Made by a program: the position numbers and the translations under genes. DNA of 64,000 nucleotides from positions 447,740-511,739 of the forward strand of contig NC_011692.1 in NCBI RefSeq assembly GCF_000150955.2, read 5' to 3'. The first letter of the stretch is position 1. Each line of letters begins with the position of its first letter. Source of the stretch: Phaeodactylum tricornutum CCAP 1055/1 (lineage: Eukaryota > Bacillariophyta > Bacillariophyceae > Surirellales > Neidiaceae). The notes beneath the pieces are model-generated. The model did no database searches. It worked only from the letters and a program-made list of their open reading frames with translations, and was not told the origin of the DNA. This document shows, piece by piece, positions 31,629 to 41,862 of this stretch.

Positions 31629-32506
31629 TGTTACGGAGTACTACCAAAGCACAACCGAGGACGGATCGCTGTTATGACAGTGTGTGGTAAACAAAGGTGG
31701 GCGTTATGACGAACGACCTGCGATACACCTAAGCAAGCTTAGGGACTGTAAAACTCACTCGCTGACGACGCTCCCCACGGGTTAGACAGCGGATGCAAGG
31801 ACCTATGCTATAATGCAATATTTGGATCAAAGAATTTCTAAAACAATGAGTGGAAAATTACATGCTACAAACTAGTCAATCTGTTGTTCAGTCCAGTGAA
31901 CAATCCCACAAAGTGTCAGCGCATCATTGATCTTCCACAACTTCCATAATCTCAATAGACAATCTTTCTCCCACATGTATATATACCTCCTGAACTATGA
32001 GTCCCATGCACAACACCTATGGTGAGTAGCTGTTCTTCTTCAGTCCCACCATGTGTCTTGTGATAGCCCCTTTATTGCTTCAATCGTATTTTCGATGTTC
32101 CAATTATATCCCAGTCCATTTTGGTCGTGTAAACCGACAAGTGGAGACTAAGCACATGCGGCTCCGGAAACATAGCAATTGTACAAACGCTTCGATTATT
32201 GTGAGTCCACGTGGCCACGGAACAAGGCTTTGGTATCATTTCTGTGCGTGCCTCCTTAACTCCATGTGCATAGTTTTGATTCACACTTGCGACATCCGTG
32301 TTTAGTGAATAATTTCCACAAGACATGTCGCAAGGAGGTAAACCACAACAGGGTAACTCAAATACGGTATATTTGCGCAATAAGGCCGACACAAACTCCA
32401 TATGGGACGCGTAACCGCTGCGTCCATCGGATTGGCTCACACTTACACTTTCCTTACCAAGTGGGAGCTGTCCGAGGGACATGCCGCAAGGTAGCGTACC
32501 GTAACA
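31629..32506 (-). repeat. Family-B LTR, left copy (878 bp, 3' LTR)
   Basis: Ends are TGTTACGG and CCGTAACA, an 8-bp perfect inverted terminal pair. The left flank GCGAT is the target duplication, and the right side carries the polypurine tract. The body includes TATATATA near 31978. Confidence 0.92.
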
Positions 32507-34291
32507 CTCCCCATCGGCCTGTCTTGATGCTATAGATGTCCTTGCCTCACAATTTGATTTGTCCCCCTTTTCAAACAGGAGAAGTTTGACAAGTGGCCAC
32601 ATTTGTAGAAAATTCCAAAACCTGCTGAGCATGTCATCTATGTTCTCACCACTTAGGATCTCACCACTTAGGATCTTCAGAGCATAGGTAACATCATCTG
32701 GGATTGCCTCGCAAACTTGCGGGTAGGACAATGAGTTATGCCGTATGTTGATGAGACAAAGAACTCCTGTCACGGAATGCACTGTTATCATGTCGTGAGA
32801 AATGTGCCTTCCGTCATGCTTGACATTGTAGACCATATGGATGAGGATATTCTTGTACTCTTCCGGTGCGTTTGAGACTTGGTTGCTGTGCACCAGATTT
32901 TCCTGTTTCGCAATAAAAATGTTATGCTCACAAAGCTTGCCCCTTTCAAAGCTCTTATCATCCTGCCAGTTGCTATTTCCATTTGACTTGTCAATAGCTA
33001 CAGCTTTGTTAGGGTCATGAGGGAGTTGGCACTCAGATTTGAAGACAGGGGAATGTTGAAAGCACCTCAGACAATCTTGGTCAAGAAGTCCTTGAAACTC
33101 TTCAAATCTAGTTGCAAACCAGTTGGAATGATTCCCTCCCAATGTGTCTAGTAGATCTTGGTGTTTAGCATAGGTAGCACATATTTCAAGGTTGTTGACC
33201 TGTATGGCATCTAGCAATCCGTAGCTAGGTCCCCAATCAAACACATTGTATCTAGAACTTTCGTAGATTTCTGACGTGTGTGAAGAGGGGAAAGGTCCTT
33301 TGCATGCGACAATGCCCTCAAAACACCACGGTCCATCTGTGTCTTGCAACTTTTCATCTAGATTGGTTTCGTGATTGTCTAGAACTTCGTTGCAAACTAG
33401 AGTTTCATCATACTTGTCATCACTGATTACAAGTCCCTCCAAAATTTTTTCATCAGATGGTTTATCACATTCCAGAAATTTTCCTGTATTGCATTCACAC
33501 AGTTGCTCCCCATCATCCTGAGTATCAGTTGGGAAAGTTTGCCGTTCACGAAATAGCTCCCCATCATCCTGACTGTCGGTTAGAAAAGTTTTTCCAATGA
33601 GGTTGTCAGGAGTGAAACCAGGTAAACCCTTAAAGGCACAGGAATTGTGGGTTTCAGTTCCAAGGGGCTTGACAAAGCTGATGGGTTTAGGAATACTCTC
33701 CCCATCCTGTGGCATAAGGTCAAGGTTGGTTGCTCCGGATCTCAATGCAGAATGTACACTCGAACAGTACGTGATTGCATTGGTGTTGTTGACAGACAGG
33801 GTAGTTGCATCTTCTTTACAATAAACAGGTTTCTTCTGTCCGTAAAAAACCGACCGAGGTTTGTTAGGTATGCCCGGGGCGCTCGAAGAAGATGTTGCAG
33901 TGGTCAATACGCTTGAAACTTGGCCAAGTGCCGACCGTTTATAGAAGGCAAAGTCACTACTGGTCAACTCAACGAGCTCAGAATTGTCTAAAGAACTTCC
34001 CTTTTTCCGTTCAAGTGAGGCCTGCCAACGTAGAAAATGGCGAAGGATCTGTCGGTGTGCCATGAGCAATGGGGTCCACTGGGGGTTGTCATTGGTGTCC
34101 AAGCTTGTTGGAGGAACATACCCAAAGGTACCAAGTTCATTCTCACAAATACCGAGAAGGTCTTCCACGGTATCATACCCTTGCTGAGCAAAGCTAAGCC
34201 GAATTGGATGCCCTTGGGGAATTGAGAAAACATTATCCAAAAAATGCGAGAAGACAGTGCTGCTGGTCATTTGTCCAGTGCTTGCTAACAT
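32072..34291 (-). CDS. Chimeric Gag-plus-pol-fragments protein of non-autonomous family-B element
   Basis: An uninterrupted 739-residue frame from the ATG at 34291. The first roughly 130 residues match the family-A Gag N-terminus (HFLDNVFSIPQGHPIRLSF, LLMAHRQILRHFLRW). The protein then jumps to pieces that in family A belong to the region between integrase and RT (KGLPGFTPDNLIGKTFLTD), the RT N-terminus (VYNVKHDGRH), the RNase H end (HNSLSYPQVCEAI) and the pol tail. Protease, integrase triad and RT palm are missing. It runs on into the 3' LTR. An open frame of this length in a deleted element suggests either youth or selection. A Gag-like role (particle incorporation, or interference) is inference. 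Confidence 0.75.
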   Translation of the reverse strand: MLASTGQMTSSTVFSHFLDNVFSIPQGHPIRLSFAQQGYDTVEDLLGICENELGTFGYVPPTSLDTNDNPQWTPLLMAHRQILRHFLRWQASLERKKGSSLDNSELVELTSSDFAFYKRSALGQVSSVLTTATSSSSAPGIPNKPRSVFYGQKKPVYCKEDATTLSVNNTNAITYCSSVHSALRSGATNLDLMPQDGESIPKPISFVKPLGTETHNSCAFKGLPGFTPDNLIGKTFLTDSQDDGELFRERQTFPTDTQDDGEQLCECNTGKFLECDKPSDEKILEGLVISDDKYDETLVCNEVLDNHETNLDEKLQDTDGPWCFEGIVACKGPFPSSHTSEIYESSRYNVFDWGPSYGLLDAIQVNNLEICATYAKHQDLLDTLGGNHSNWFATRFEEFQGLLDQDCLRCFQHSPVFKSECQLPHDPNKAVAIDKSNGNSNWQDDKSFERGKLCEHNIFIAKQENLVHSNQVSNAPEEYKNILIHMVYNVKHDGRHISHDMITVHSVTGVLCLINIRHNSLSYPQVCEAIPDDVTYALKILSGEILSGENIDDMLSRFWNFLQMWPLVKLLLFEKGDKSNCEARTSIASRQADGECYGTLPCGMSLGQLPLGKESVSVSQSDGRSGYASHMEFVSALLRKYTVFELPCCGLPPCDMSCGNYSLNTDVASVNQNYAHGVKEARTEMIPKPCSVATWTHNNRSVCTIAMFPEPHVLSLHLSVYTTKMDWDIIGTSKIRLKQ

Positions 34292-34931
34292 GATGGGTTG
34301 GGTAGCCAAACCAATAAGAAAGGTTCTTGCGGTTCTCAAAACGAAAAAAAAGAACCACTTATGGGTTTGGGTCCCTTGCCCTGCCTCCGTAGGCAGTGTC
34401 CGTTCCGCACACACGCAAACACGAAGTGTCGGGCGTTTGATAGTCCCCCTGTACTATTTTAAGCCGGGTTGTAAGCCCGTCCCAACCGGAATCAGGGATG
34501 GAGTCCTTGAGCCTATTGGTATTTCTACCTCACCCAACTATAGCAACCCGACGTAACGAAACAACTTGTTGTCAAACCCTGAAGACTCCAATGGGCTCTC
34601 GACACCCGTGATTCCGAGGAAGTAGGGAGGCCACAGAAACTTATTGACAAACCCTGAAGCTGTACCAGTGGGTTCTCAATACCAGTTACTGTGAGGAAGT
34701 AGGGTAGCAGCTTCCAACCAATGCGTTACACAAGCCGATAAATACCCCACTTAAGGTGGCACCTCTGACACTTGATGTAACAAACAAAAGATGTCAGCAG
34801 TTAGTAACCAAACAATGTACACCAAGTACGAAGTTTGGAAACCGTCTTGAGCGAAGACCTCAAGATGTGTTTACCACAAACGACTGTGCAATGGGCAGCA
34901 GTGGTTTGACGTGCTGTCAAGACTGTTAATC

Positions 34932-35804
34932 TGTTACGGAGTACTACCAAAGCACAACCGAGGACGGATCGCTGTTATGACAGTGTGTGGTAAACAAAGG
35001 TGGGCGTTATGACAAACGACCTGCGATACACCTAAGCAAGCTTAGGGACTGTAAAACTCACTCGCTGACGACGCTCCCCACGGGTTAGACAGCGGATGCA
35101 AGGACCTATGCTATAATGCAATATTTGGATCAAAGAATTTCTAAAACAATGAGTGGAAAATTACATGCTACAAACTAGTCAATCTGTTGTTCAGTCCAGT
35201 GAACAATCCCACAAAGTGTCAGCGCATCATTGATCTTCCACAACTTCCATAATCTCAATAGACAATCTTTCTCCCACATGTATATATACCTCCAGAACTA
35301 TGAGTCCCATGCACAACACCTATGGTGAGTAGCTGTTCTTCTTCAGTCCCACCATGTGTCTTGTGATAGCCCCTTCATTGCTTCAATCGTATTTTCGATG
35401 TTCCAATTATATCCCAGTCCATTTTGGTCGTGTAAACCGACAAGTGGAGACTAAGCACATGCGGCTCCGGAAACATAGCAATTGTACAAACGCTTCGATT
35501 GAGTCCACGTGGCCACGGAACAAGGCTTTGGTATCATTTCTGTGCGTGCCTCCTTAACTCCATGTGCATAGTTTTGACTCACACTTGCGACATCCGTGTT
35601 TAGTGAATAATTTCCACAAGACATGTCGCAAGGAGGTAAACCACAACAGGGTAACTCAAATACGGTATATTTGCGCAATAAGGCCGACACAAACTCCATA
35701 TGGGACGCGTAACCGCTGCGTCCATCGGATTGGCTCACACTTACACTTTCCTTACCAAGTGGGAGCTGTCCGAGGGACATGCCGCAAGGTAGCGTACCGT
35801 AACA
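34932..35804 (-). repeat. Family-B LTR, middle copy (873 bp)
   Basis: It has the same ends as the outer copies. A 5-bp deletion near 35500 (CGATTGAGTCC against CGATTATTGTGAGTCC) accounts for the shorter length. It serves as LTR for both neighbouring internal regions. Confidence 0.9.
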
Positions 35805-36347
35805 CTCCCCATCGGCCTGCCTTGATGCTATAGATGTCCTTGCCTCACAATTTGATTTGTCCCCCTGTACTATTTTAAGCCGGGTTGTAAGCCCGTCCCA
35901 ACCGGAATCAGGGATGGAGTCCTTGAGCCTATTGGTATTTCTACCTCACCCAACTATAGCAACCCGACGTAACGAAACAACTTGTTGTCAAACCCTGAAG
36001 ACTCCAATGGGCTCTCGACACCCGTGATTCCGAGGAAGTAGGGAGGCCACAGAAACTTATTGACAAACCCTGAAGCTGTACCAGTGGGTTCTCAATACCA
36101 GTTACCGTGAGGAAGTAGGGTAGCAGCTTCCAACCAATGCGTTACACAAGCCGATAAATACCCCACTTAAGGTGGCACCTCTGACACTTGATGTAACAAA
36201 CAAAAGATGTCAGCAGTTAGTAACCAAACAATGTACACCAAGTACGAAGTTTGGAAACCGTCTTGAGCGAAGACCTCAAGATGTGTTTACCACAAACGAC
36301 TGTGCAATGGGCAGCAGTGGTTTGACGTGCTGTCAAGACTGTTAATC
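35805..36347 (-). mobile_element. Emptied internal region of the second family-B unit
   Basis: It contains only the last roughly 60 bp of pol with the polypurine tract, joined directly to the leader and primer-binding site. The joint falls in GTCCCCCT, an 8-bp sequence present at both ends of the lost segment in the full copy (near 32564 and 34444). This is a microhomology deletion of about 1.9 kb. Confidence 0.85.
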
Positions 36348-37226
36348 TGTTACGGAGTACTACCAAAGCACAACCGAGGACGGATCGCTGTTATGACAGT
36401 GTGTGGTAAACAAAGGTGGGCGTTATGACGAACGACCTGCGATACACCTAAGCAAGCTTAGGGACTGTAAAACTCACTCGCTGACGACGCTCCCCACGGG
36501 TTAGACAGCGGATGCAAGGACCTATGCTATAATGCAATATTTGGATCAAAGAATTTCTAAAACAATGAGTGGAAAATTACATGCTACAAACTAGTCAATC
36601 TGTTGTTCAGTCCAGTGAACAATCCCACAAAGTGTCAGCGCATCATTGATCTTCCACAACTTCCATAATCTCAATAGACAATCTTTCTCCCACATGTATA
36701 TATACCTCCTGAACTATGAGTCCCATGCACAACACCTATGGTGAGTAGCTGTTCTTCTTCAGTCCCACCATGTGTCTTGTGATAGCCCCTTTATTGCTTC
36801 AATCGTATTTTCGATGTTCCAATTATATCCCAGTCCATTTTGGTCGTGTAAACCGACAAGTGGAGACTAAGCACATGCGGCTCCGGAAACATAGCAATTG
36901 TACAAACGCTTCGATTATTGTGAGTCCACGTGGCCACGGAACAAGGCTTTGGTATCATTTCTGTGCGTGCCTCCTTAACTCCATGTGCATAGTTTTTGAT
37001 TCACACTTGCGACATCCGTGTTTAGTGAATAATTTCCACAAGACATGTCGCAAGGAGGTAAACCACAACAGGGTAACTCAAATACGGTATATTTGCGCAA
37101 TAAGGCCGACACAAACTCCATATGGGACGCGTAACCGCTGCGTCCATCGGATTGGCTCACACTTACACTTTCCTTACCAAGTGGGAGCTGTCCGAGGGAC
37201 ATGCCGCAAGGTAGCGTACCGTAACA
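36348..37226 (-). repeat. Family-B LTR, right copy (879 bp, 5' LTR)
   Basis: It ends at GTAACA on the right, followed by the target duplication GCGAT and then the 5' part of the recombinase-like gene. One extra T near 36993 explains the length. Confidence 0.92.
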
Positions 37227-37594
37227 GCGATGGTTTTGAACGAGTACTGCGTCTGCGCATCACCATCCAATCTTTTGCTGTTATCAATGTTGTTGCTATC
37301 TGTGCTGTTATTGACGCTTCTTATTGGAAAGAGCTGCTTCTTCTCTTTTCCGCCAATGGTGCCGGACAAAATCACCTCTTCAAGGAAGAGATCGAAGTGC
37401 CGAGATGCCGCCTTGAGCGATGACTCCGAAGAGCATCCCTTGCGAAGTTCGGTGACACCCTTGAGTTTTTGACAATTCATGATGTCTCAGCTAGGAAACA
37501 AGAGAACGAATCAGCAACAAAGGTACACAGTGCCTGCGGGTTTTGACTAGTATTGATTATTGTCTACTGCTGAACCAGAGGGGGAGGAGCGAAA

Positions 37595-37962
37595 ATGATC
37601 AAGTTGCTATTGCTTGCTATCCTTCTGTTTACTTCCCTTCCTTTCTTGGGAGGCAACAAACCGCTGCGACGTCAGGCACTACAAACGTCGTGGTTCAACT
37701 ATCGACACGGCAAGAATGCGATGCGTCCGGCGAACAGGGAAAATGTGAGGCCTGTTTGGCGAAGAAAGATCACCGGCCGGACAGATTTGAAATTCCTGTG
37801 ACATCGGCCGAGTCCGGGTTCTCCGTGACGTGGCACTGTGGCGACGGACAGGCGCGATTACAAACCTGTAGTCGATCCGTAAAACGGCCCAAAACTGTGG
37901 GACGAAGGAACTTACAGTTAGTAAATCTTGATTTTGGCCGGATTAGGGAATTTCCTCAATAA
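37595..37962 (+). CDS. Possible small secreted Cys-containing protein (frame uncertain)
   Basis: An ATG at 37595 in a good context (GCGAAAATGA) opens a signal peptide, MIKLLLLAILLFTSLPFLGG. That frame stops at 37801. A second frame over 37660-37962 reads more like a protein (QECDASGEQGKCEACLAKK, VTWHCGDGQARLQTC) with at least five Cys. An intron or a frameshift could join them, but I find no convincing donor-acceptor pair. No family recognised. The 37481-37594 spacer would be a shared promoter with the recombinase-like gene. Confidence 0.35.
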
Positions 37963-38139
37963 AATAGCATCCTAGATGGGAATGGTTGCGAAACTTCAAA
38001 TTGCCTGACAAGCCAAATTTACAGTTAAACAAACTGCGAACTTCACACTTCTGACATAACTGACTGTGACTGAGACAGTAAAAAGTCAGTCAGCATCGAA
38101 AATATGCAATAGAGTTAGTGTTCGTAAGAAAACCAACCG

Positions 38140-38475
38140 ATGGCTGCTCGCGATGCCAGAAGTGTTGGACAAAGGCGACCAAAAGCAGAGGACCAACAAC
38201 TCCACATCGTAATTGAAACTGATATGTCGAGCCCTGAAGCCAATTCAGATCGAATAAGGCAAAAAAGAAGTGCTATACTTGCAGAGATGAGCTCACTTGT
38301 GAATGTAACGAGCAGCTTGAATCAAGTGCTCGAGGATATCAAGCAGCAGCTCGAGATTTGTACTCTGGCAGCCAGTTCAAACTCTGAACACAACAAACGG
38401 ACCTCATCACTTTTGATAGAAAAGCAAGATAAGCTAATGGTGGAATTGTCTCAATGGTCGGATATTGCAGGATAA
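38140..38475 (+). CDS. Small coiled-coil protein, possibly DASH (Dad1/Dad2)-like
   Basis: A 111-residue intronless frame. Residues ~35-105 are helical heptad-type sequence (RQKRSAILAEMSSLVNVTSSLNQ..., LLIEKQDKLMVELSQW). Size and the pattern of a short Gln/Lys-rich helix followed by L-N-x-x-L-E and a terminal Trp resemble small DASH/Dam1 kinetochore subunits, but the match is weak. No other family recognised. It borders the AT-rich stretch described below. Confidence 0.4.
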   Translation: MAARDARSVGQRRPKAEDQQLHIVIETDMSSPEANSDRIRQKRSAILAEMSSLVNVTSSLNQVLEDIKQQLEICTLAASSNSEHNKRTSSLLIEKQDKLMVELSQWSDIAG

Positions 38476-40768
38476 AGCAGAGAAGTAAGGATCACCAATT
38501 GAACTACCTGATCAAAAATCGATTACATAATGTAAATTCATTTTCACATCGAAAGTCTTCTCGAAGCTTTTTTTTTTCATGGGGAAGTGAAAACATATAT
38601 TAGTTTCTCTGCGTTCTTACAGTTCGGGCATTTTTCCTTCGACAAATTGCAAAAAAAATTCATGGCTGACGTATAGAGCGATCAAAAGAAGCAAACACAA
38701 TTCTTCAAAAGCATCACTGTCTTTTGATCGATGCGCTTGTCGCTCCGTTAAAACGCGTTTCCTCTGGGTGACAACATTGCCGAACTCGGGTAAGAGCTAA
38801 ATAACTGTTAAGACAGTAAATGTGTCGTATCGCCATCATTAAATCATAGTATAGCCCCTTCATCCTTAATTTCCTTACCGGTATAGTTGACTCGTAATTT
38901 CCTAATATAAATTCGTAATCCGACGCTGATATTTGATATGACCGTCTCTAGTTCCAACGGTAGCTCTATACACTGTGGCATGAACGACCTGAGACTTTAT
39001 TGATACCATGTCGTAACTCACTGTTGTTAGCTACCGCAGACAAAAAAGCGTCGATTTCAACATTTCTCCTCTACAGTAAACAGGAACCAGATTCAAGTAT
39101 CCCTCAAACTTCGATCGGCAAGAGCAATGTTGTGAGCGTATTATCAGAAATAACTGTGCTTGTATCTGGATTTGCTACACGAAGAAAATCCATTTTGTGA
39201 AAGTCAGTACTAAGCAAAAATATCCTTGTAGATTTACTGTACACCATCGAACGGTAACAGTCGAAAATTCTTTGATCACATCACCCCAAATTTGATGGAG
39301 TTTTTTCCTTGGCTGGGCATTTTTCACAATGGGTGAGTGGTCTTTGGTAATATTTATTTGCAAAGGCGGCAAAACGAGATAAATTGCTGATACGAAAACG
39401 TGCTATAAATAGATTTTTCTTTGATTACAAATTTTCCTTGATGACGAAAAACAATTGTGGTCAATTGCCATCGCTCAATATAGAACTGAAAATGGGTACA
39501 AAGCCCGAGTAGAGATAAGAAGCCTCGAGTAAACTATTTTCAGGCTTATTTTTGAAAACTCGCAACCCTAGTATATTACTAAGGAAATTTTTCTGCTTTC
39601 AATCGGAACAGATATCACATTTGTTTGAAATTGTCTCTTTTTTGTTTTCTGCAACAAATATGTAACGATTGTTTGTTAGTAAGGAACGAATTAATGTCCT
39701 TAATTTTTCTAAAACCTTATCGACATTATTTGATTTATGTTTAGAATACGACATCGTCTCTGAACAACTTTTCATAATAAAATTTACCTGCCTTTTCTCT
39801 AGACGAGGTGAGAAAAATGAATATTCAATAGATAATCCTTATTGTTAAAGAATTGAAATTGAAAAGGTCCAAGCTAACAAAAAGGATGTGATCTGATAGC
39901 ATGGATTTTTTCATCGAACACTGGAAAATTGGTTTTGAACGTTTATTGACTAATAGCATTTTAATAATGTTGACAGTAAATTGATTCACATATTTTTTCT
40001 TATCTTAGACGGTAATTTTGGATCAACAAATTTTATGATGATGTTTATGGCTTTTTGGTCCGATGTATTTTGAATACAACTCTGAAATTAGTTCTTTCTT
40101 TGAGAGCACCTCTCAATTAAATTTAATAATTTTCATTTTTCATGCACAGCTATCTTTTTCCACTTCTGAAACTGATTCAGGAATTTGAGGAGATCGAGAA
40201 AGGATATCACACTGCTACCGATTAAAAGATGACTACTTATGTAAGTGGTCATTATCTGAGCAGATACAGAAGCACTTCTAAAACGAAAAAATCCATATTG
40301 TTAGTCATGGTATATCTTATAGAGAGAAAGTTTTTACCAGCCTTTATCGAAAACAGGTACTTAGGTCAAAGCTCTCGGTATCAGCTACCATATGTGGAAA
40401 CAAGACATAAAAAAGGATACTTCATTGCCAAAGTGATAATTCGCGATGCTGCTACATTGGAAAGCTAGTCGTTCCCTCGCAAAGAGATGCCGATTCAATA
40501 TTTGTTTTGTAAATAAAGGATTGCTTATACGTGACATGCTCTTTTTATTACACAGCAATAATTTTTATTTCCAAATTGACATTTCGCAATGCTATTAGAA
40601 ACATTCCCGCTCCAGCGGTTCCAGAGGACGCTGAATCAATCTGCTAGTCGTTGTTTTACTTTGGAGATTACTTCTGGCAATCCAACGAGACGCTGCATTA
40701 GTTCTGTTAAACGTTCTACTCCTATGGAAGCTATTCTACGTGGCGAACGGCGAGATCCCTTGCAAGAC
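38476..40768. other. 2.3-kb gene-free AT-rich stretch, candidate centromere core about 39541-40140
   Basis: No credible gene over 2.3 kb, in a region where neighbours are dense. My line-by-line count gives 153 G/C in 39601-40140 (28.3%) and about 33% in the preceding 240 bp, against near 48% for the genome. P. tricornutum centromeres are described as unique, non-repetitive sequences with over 500 bp below about 33% G+C, which this satisfies. I see no tandem repeats. Two A/T-rich open frames (about 39175-39372 and 40229-40468) look like chance. Confidence 0.5.
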
Positions 40769-41862
40769 CTACAGAGACGGAAAAGCCGAGGTGTCCAAGA
40801 CGTTGACCTGCTGGTCTCTTCCTCCACCGCGACCCGACCCCCTTAGACCACGTCCTCGCCCGCTACGTCCTTCACCCCGTCCGTCACGTCCTTCACCTCG
40901 CCCGCCACGTCCTTCACCTCGCCCGCCACGTCCTTCACCTCGCCTACCAGGTCCTTCACCTCGCCCGCCGCGTCCTTCACGACGCCCACCTCTGCTTCCG
41001 CGTCCCTCTCCTCGTCCATTGCGTCCTCGTCCCCCATGCCCATCCGTCTCTACGGTGCCCGATTCCACACGGAAAGCCGGGGTGAGTGTCTTCACTGCCT
41101 TATTCTGCTGCTTGTTGCGTCTCGCCTTGCCACTTCCCATAACCATAAAATCTTCTTCTTCAGAAACCTTTGCTGCAACTTTCGTGAACTCGTTTGCAAC
41201 TTCTCGTTCCTTAGTCGGTTTGAGTAGTTCGCTTGAGGAGGCAGCCTTGGCAGCTAGAAACTCTTCATAGGTCATCGAGTTGTCCACCGGTTCAGGCTCA
41301 GCAGGTTCCTCGACCTCTTCTGTATTGATTTCTTCAGGCTTGTCTTCCTGACCTACGAAGACAACTTCTGCTTCTGCTTTGTCAGTTCCCCAGTTTCTAG
41401 CACCGCCACCGGATTTCTTGATTTCTTTGCCGCGGCCCGTCCCAGAGCGGCGATCATAAGCTCTCTTCCCATCACGCGACGGTGCTCTTCCACCACGGCC
41501 AAACTTTGTGTTGCGGTCATTTTGGTTTGGACGGCGACTGTCACAAAAAGAGGGAGAACATTTTATCTTTAGACGTCATATATGACTTTGAAAGATGCCA
41601 TTGTTTTGAGCAGGGAAAAGGAAATCAACATACCGGTCATCGGGCTTCGAAGCCTCGACAGCAGCTTTGGCGGGCTTGCTATCCTTCTTCACGGCTGGAG
41701 CGGTATCGTCATCGTCCAGGATGGCAAAACGATTTGAAGACTGCAAAATCGCAAAATGAATGAGTTGAGTCGAACTTGCTTGCGGTACATTCGGCTTCTT
41801 TTCATTTTCTCATCTCGGTACAACTAAATAAAGGCTCTGGGGTTGCCCTGACTACGTACCAT
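40769..41862 (-). CDS. Stm1/SERBP1-like (HABP4/PAI-RBP1) RGG-rich ribosome- or RNA-binding protein
   Basis: Three exons: 41862-41860 (only the ATG), 41740-41634, 41537-40769. Introns are 41741-41859 (119 bp) and 41538-41633 (96 bp), both GT-AG. The product has 292 residues. It starts MSSNRFAILDDDD, like Stm1. The diagnostic PAI-RBP1 motif DRRSGTGRGKEIKKSGGG and NWGT lie near residues 60-90, and an MTYEEFLAAK segment is near 120. Residues ~200-280 are an Arg/Gly repeat (units GRGGRGEGR). Family members bind 80S ribosomes or mRNA and preserve dormant ribosomes. The C-terminus is NVLDTSAFPSL. Confidence 0.88.

Larger units (their letters stand above)
31629..37226 (-). mobile_element. Family-B non-autonomous LTR retrotransposon array with three LTRs and 5-bp target duplication
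   Basis: LTRs lie at 31629-32506 (878 bp), 34932-35804 (873 bp) and 36348-37226 (879 bp). They enclose a full internal region (32507-34931) and an almost emptied one (35805-36347). GCGAT at 31624-31628 and 37227-37231 is a single target duplication around the whole array, so it went in as one unit or grew after insertion. LTR copies differ by a 5-bp deletion, a 1-bp insertion and a few substitutions, indicating youth. The polypurine tract (GATGGGGAG) and primer-binding site (GATTAACAGTCTTG) match family A. Integrase and RT cores are absent. Confidence 0.92.
29781..37480 (-). pseudogene. Tyrosine-recombinase-like (Crypton-type?) gene split by a retrotransposon array
   Basis: Coding parts are 37480-37227 and 31623-29781, separated by the family-B array. 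Removing the array and one GCGAT copy restores a single 698-residue frame (...KTIA then VEKIND...). A SAM-like core-binding region (NTAERYLSSIKNEILRR) precedes a catalytic-like region: LAGRGQE near residue 223 (box-I Arg), RLWRSKVSH (possible beta-hairpin Lys), THSAKRSAVEMA (HxxR box with Lys in the Arg place) and RAGWLMKAVHTIFDYL with the candidate Tyr. This is the layout of eukaryotic tyrosine recombinases such as Cryptons. No zinc finger or homeobox is visible. Whether it was a mobile element or a domesticated host gene is open. The interrupted allele cannot make the whole protein. Confidence 0.6.

Noticed and set aside
40229-40468. 79-codon frame in the AT-rich stretch
   Set aside because: No recognisable pattern, and AT-rich flanks; treated as chance.
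40740-41270. Proline/arginine-rich plus-strand frame opposite the Stm1-like gene
   Set aside because: It is the reverse reading of the RGG repeats; the minus strand has the conserved domain and spliced exons.
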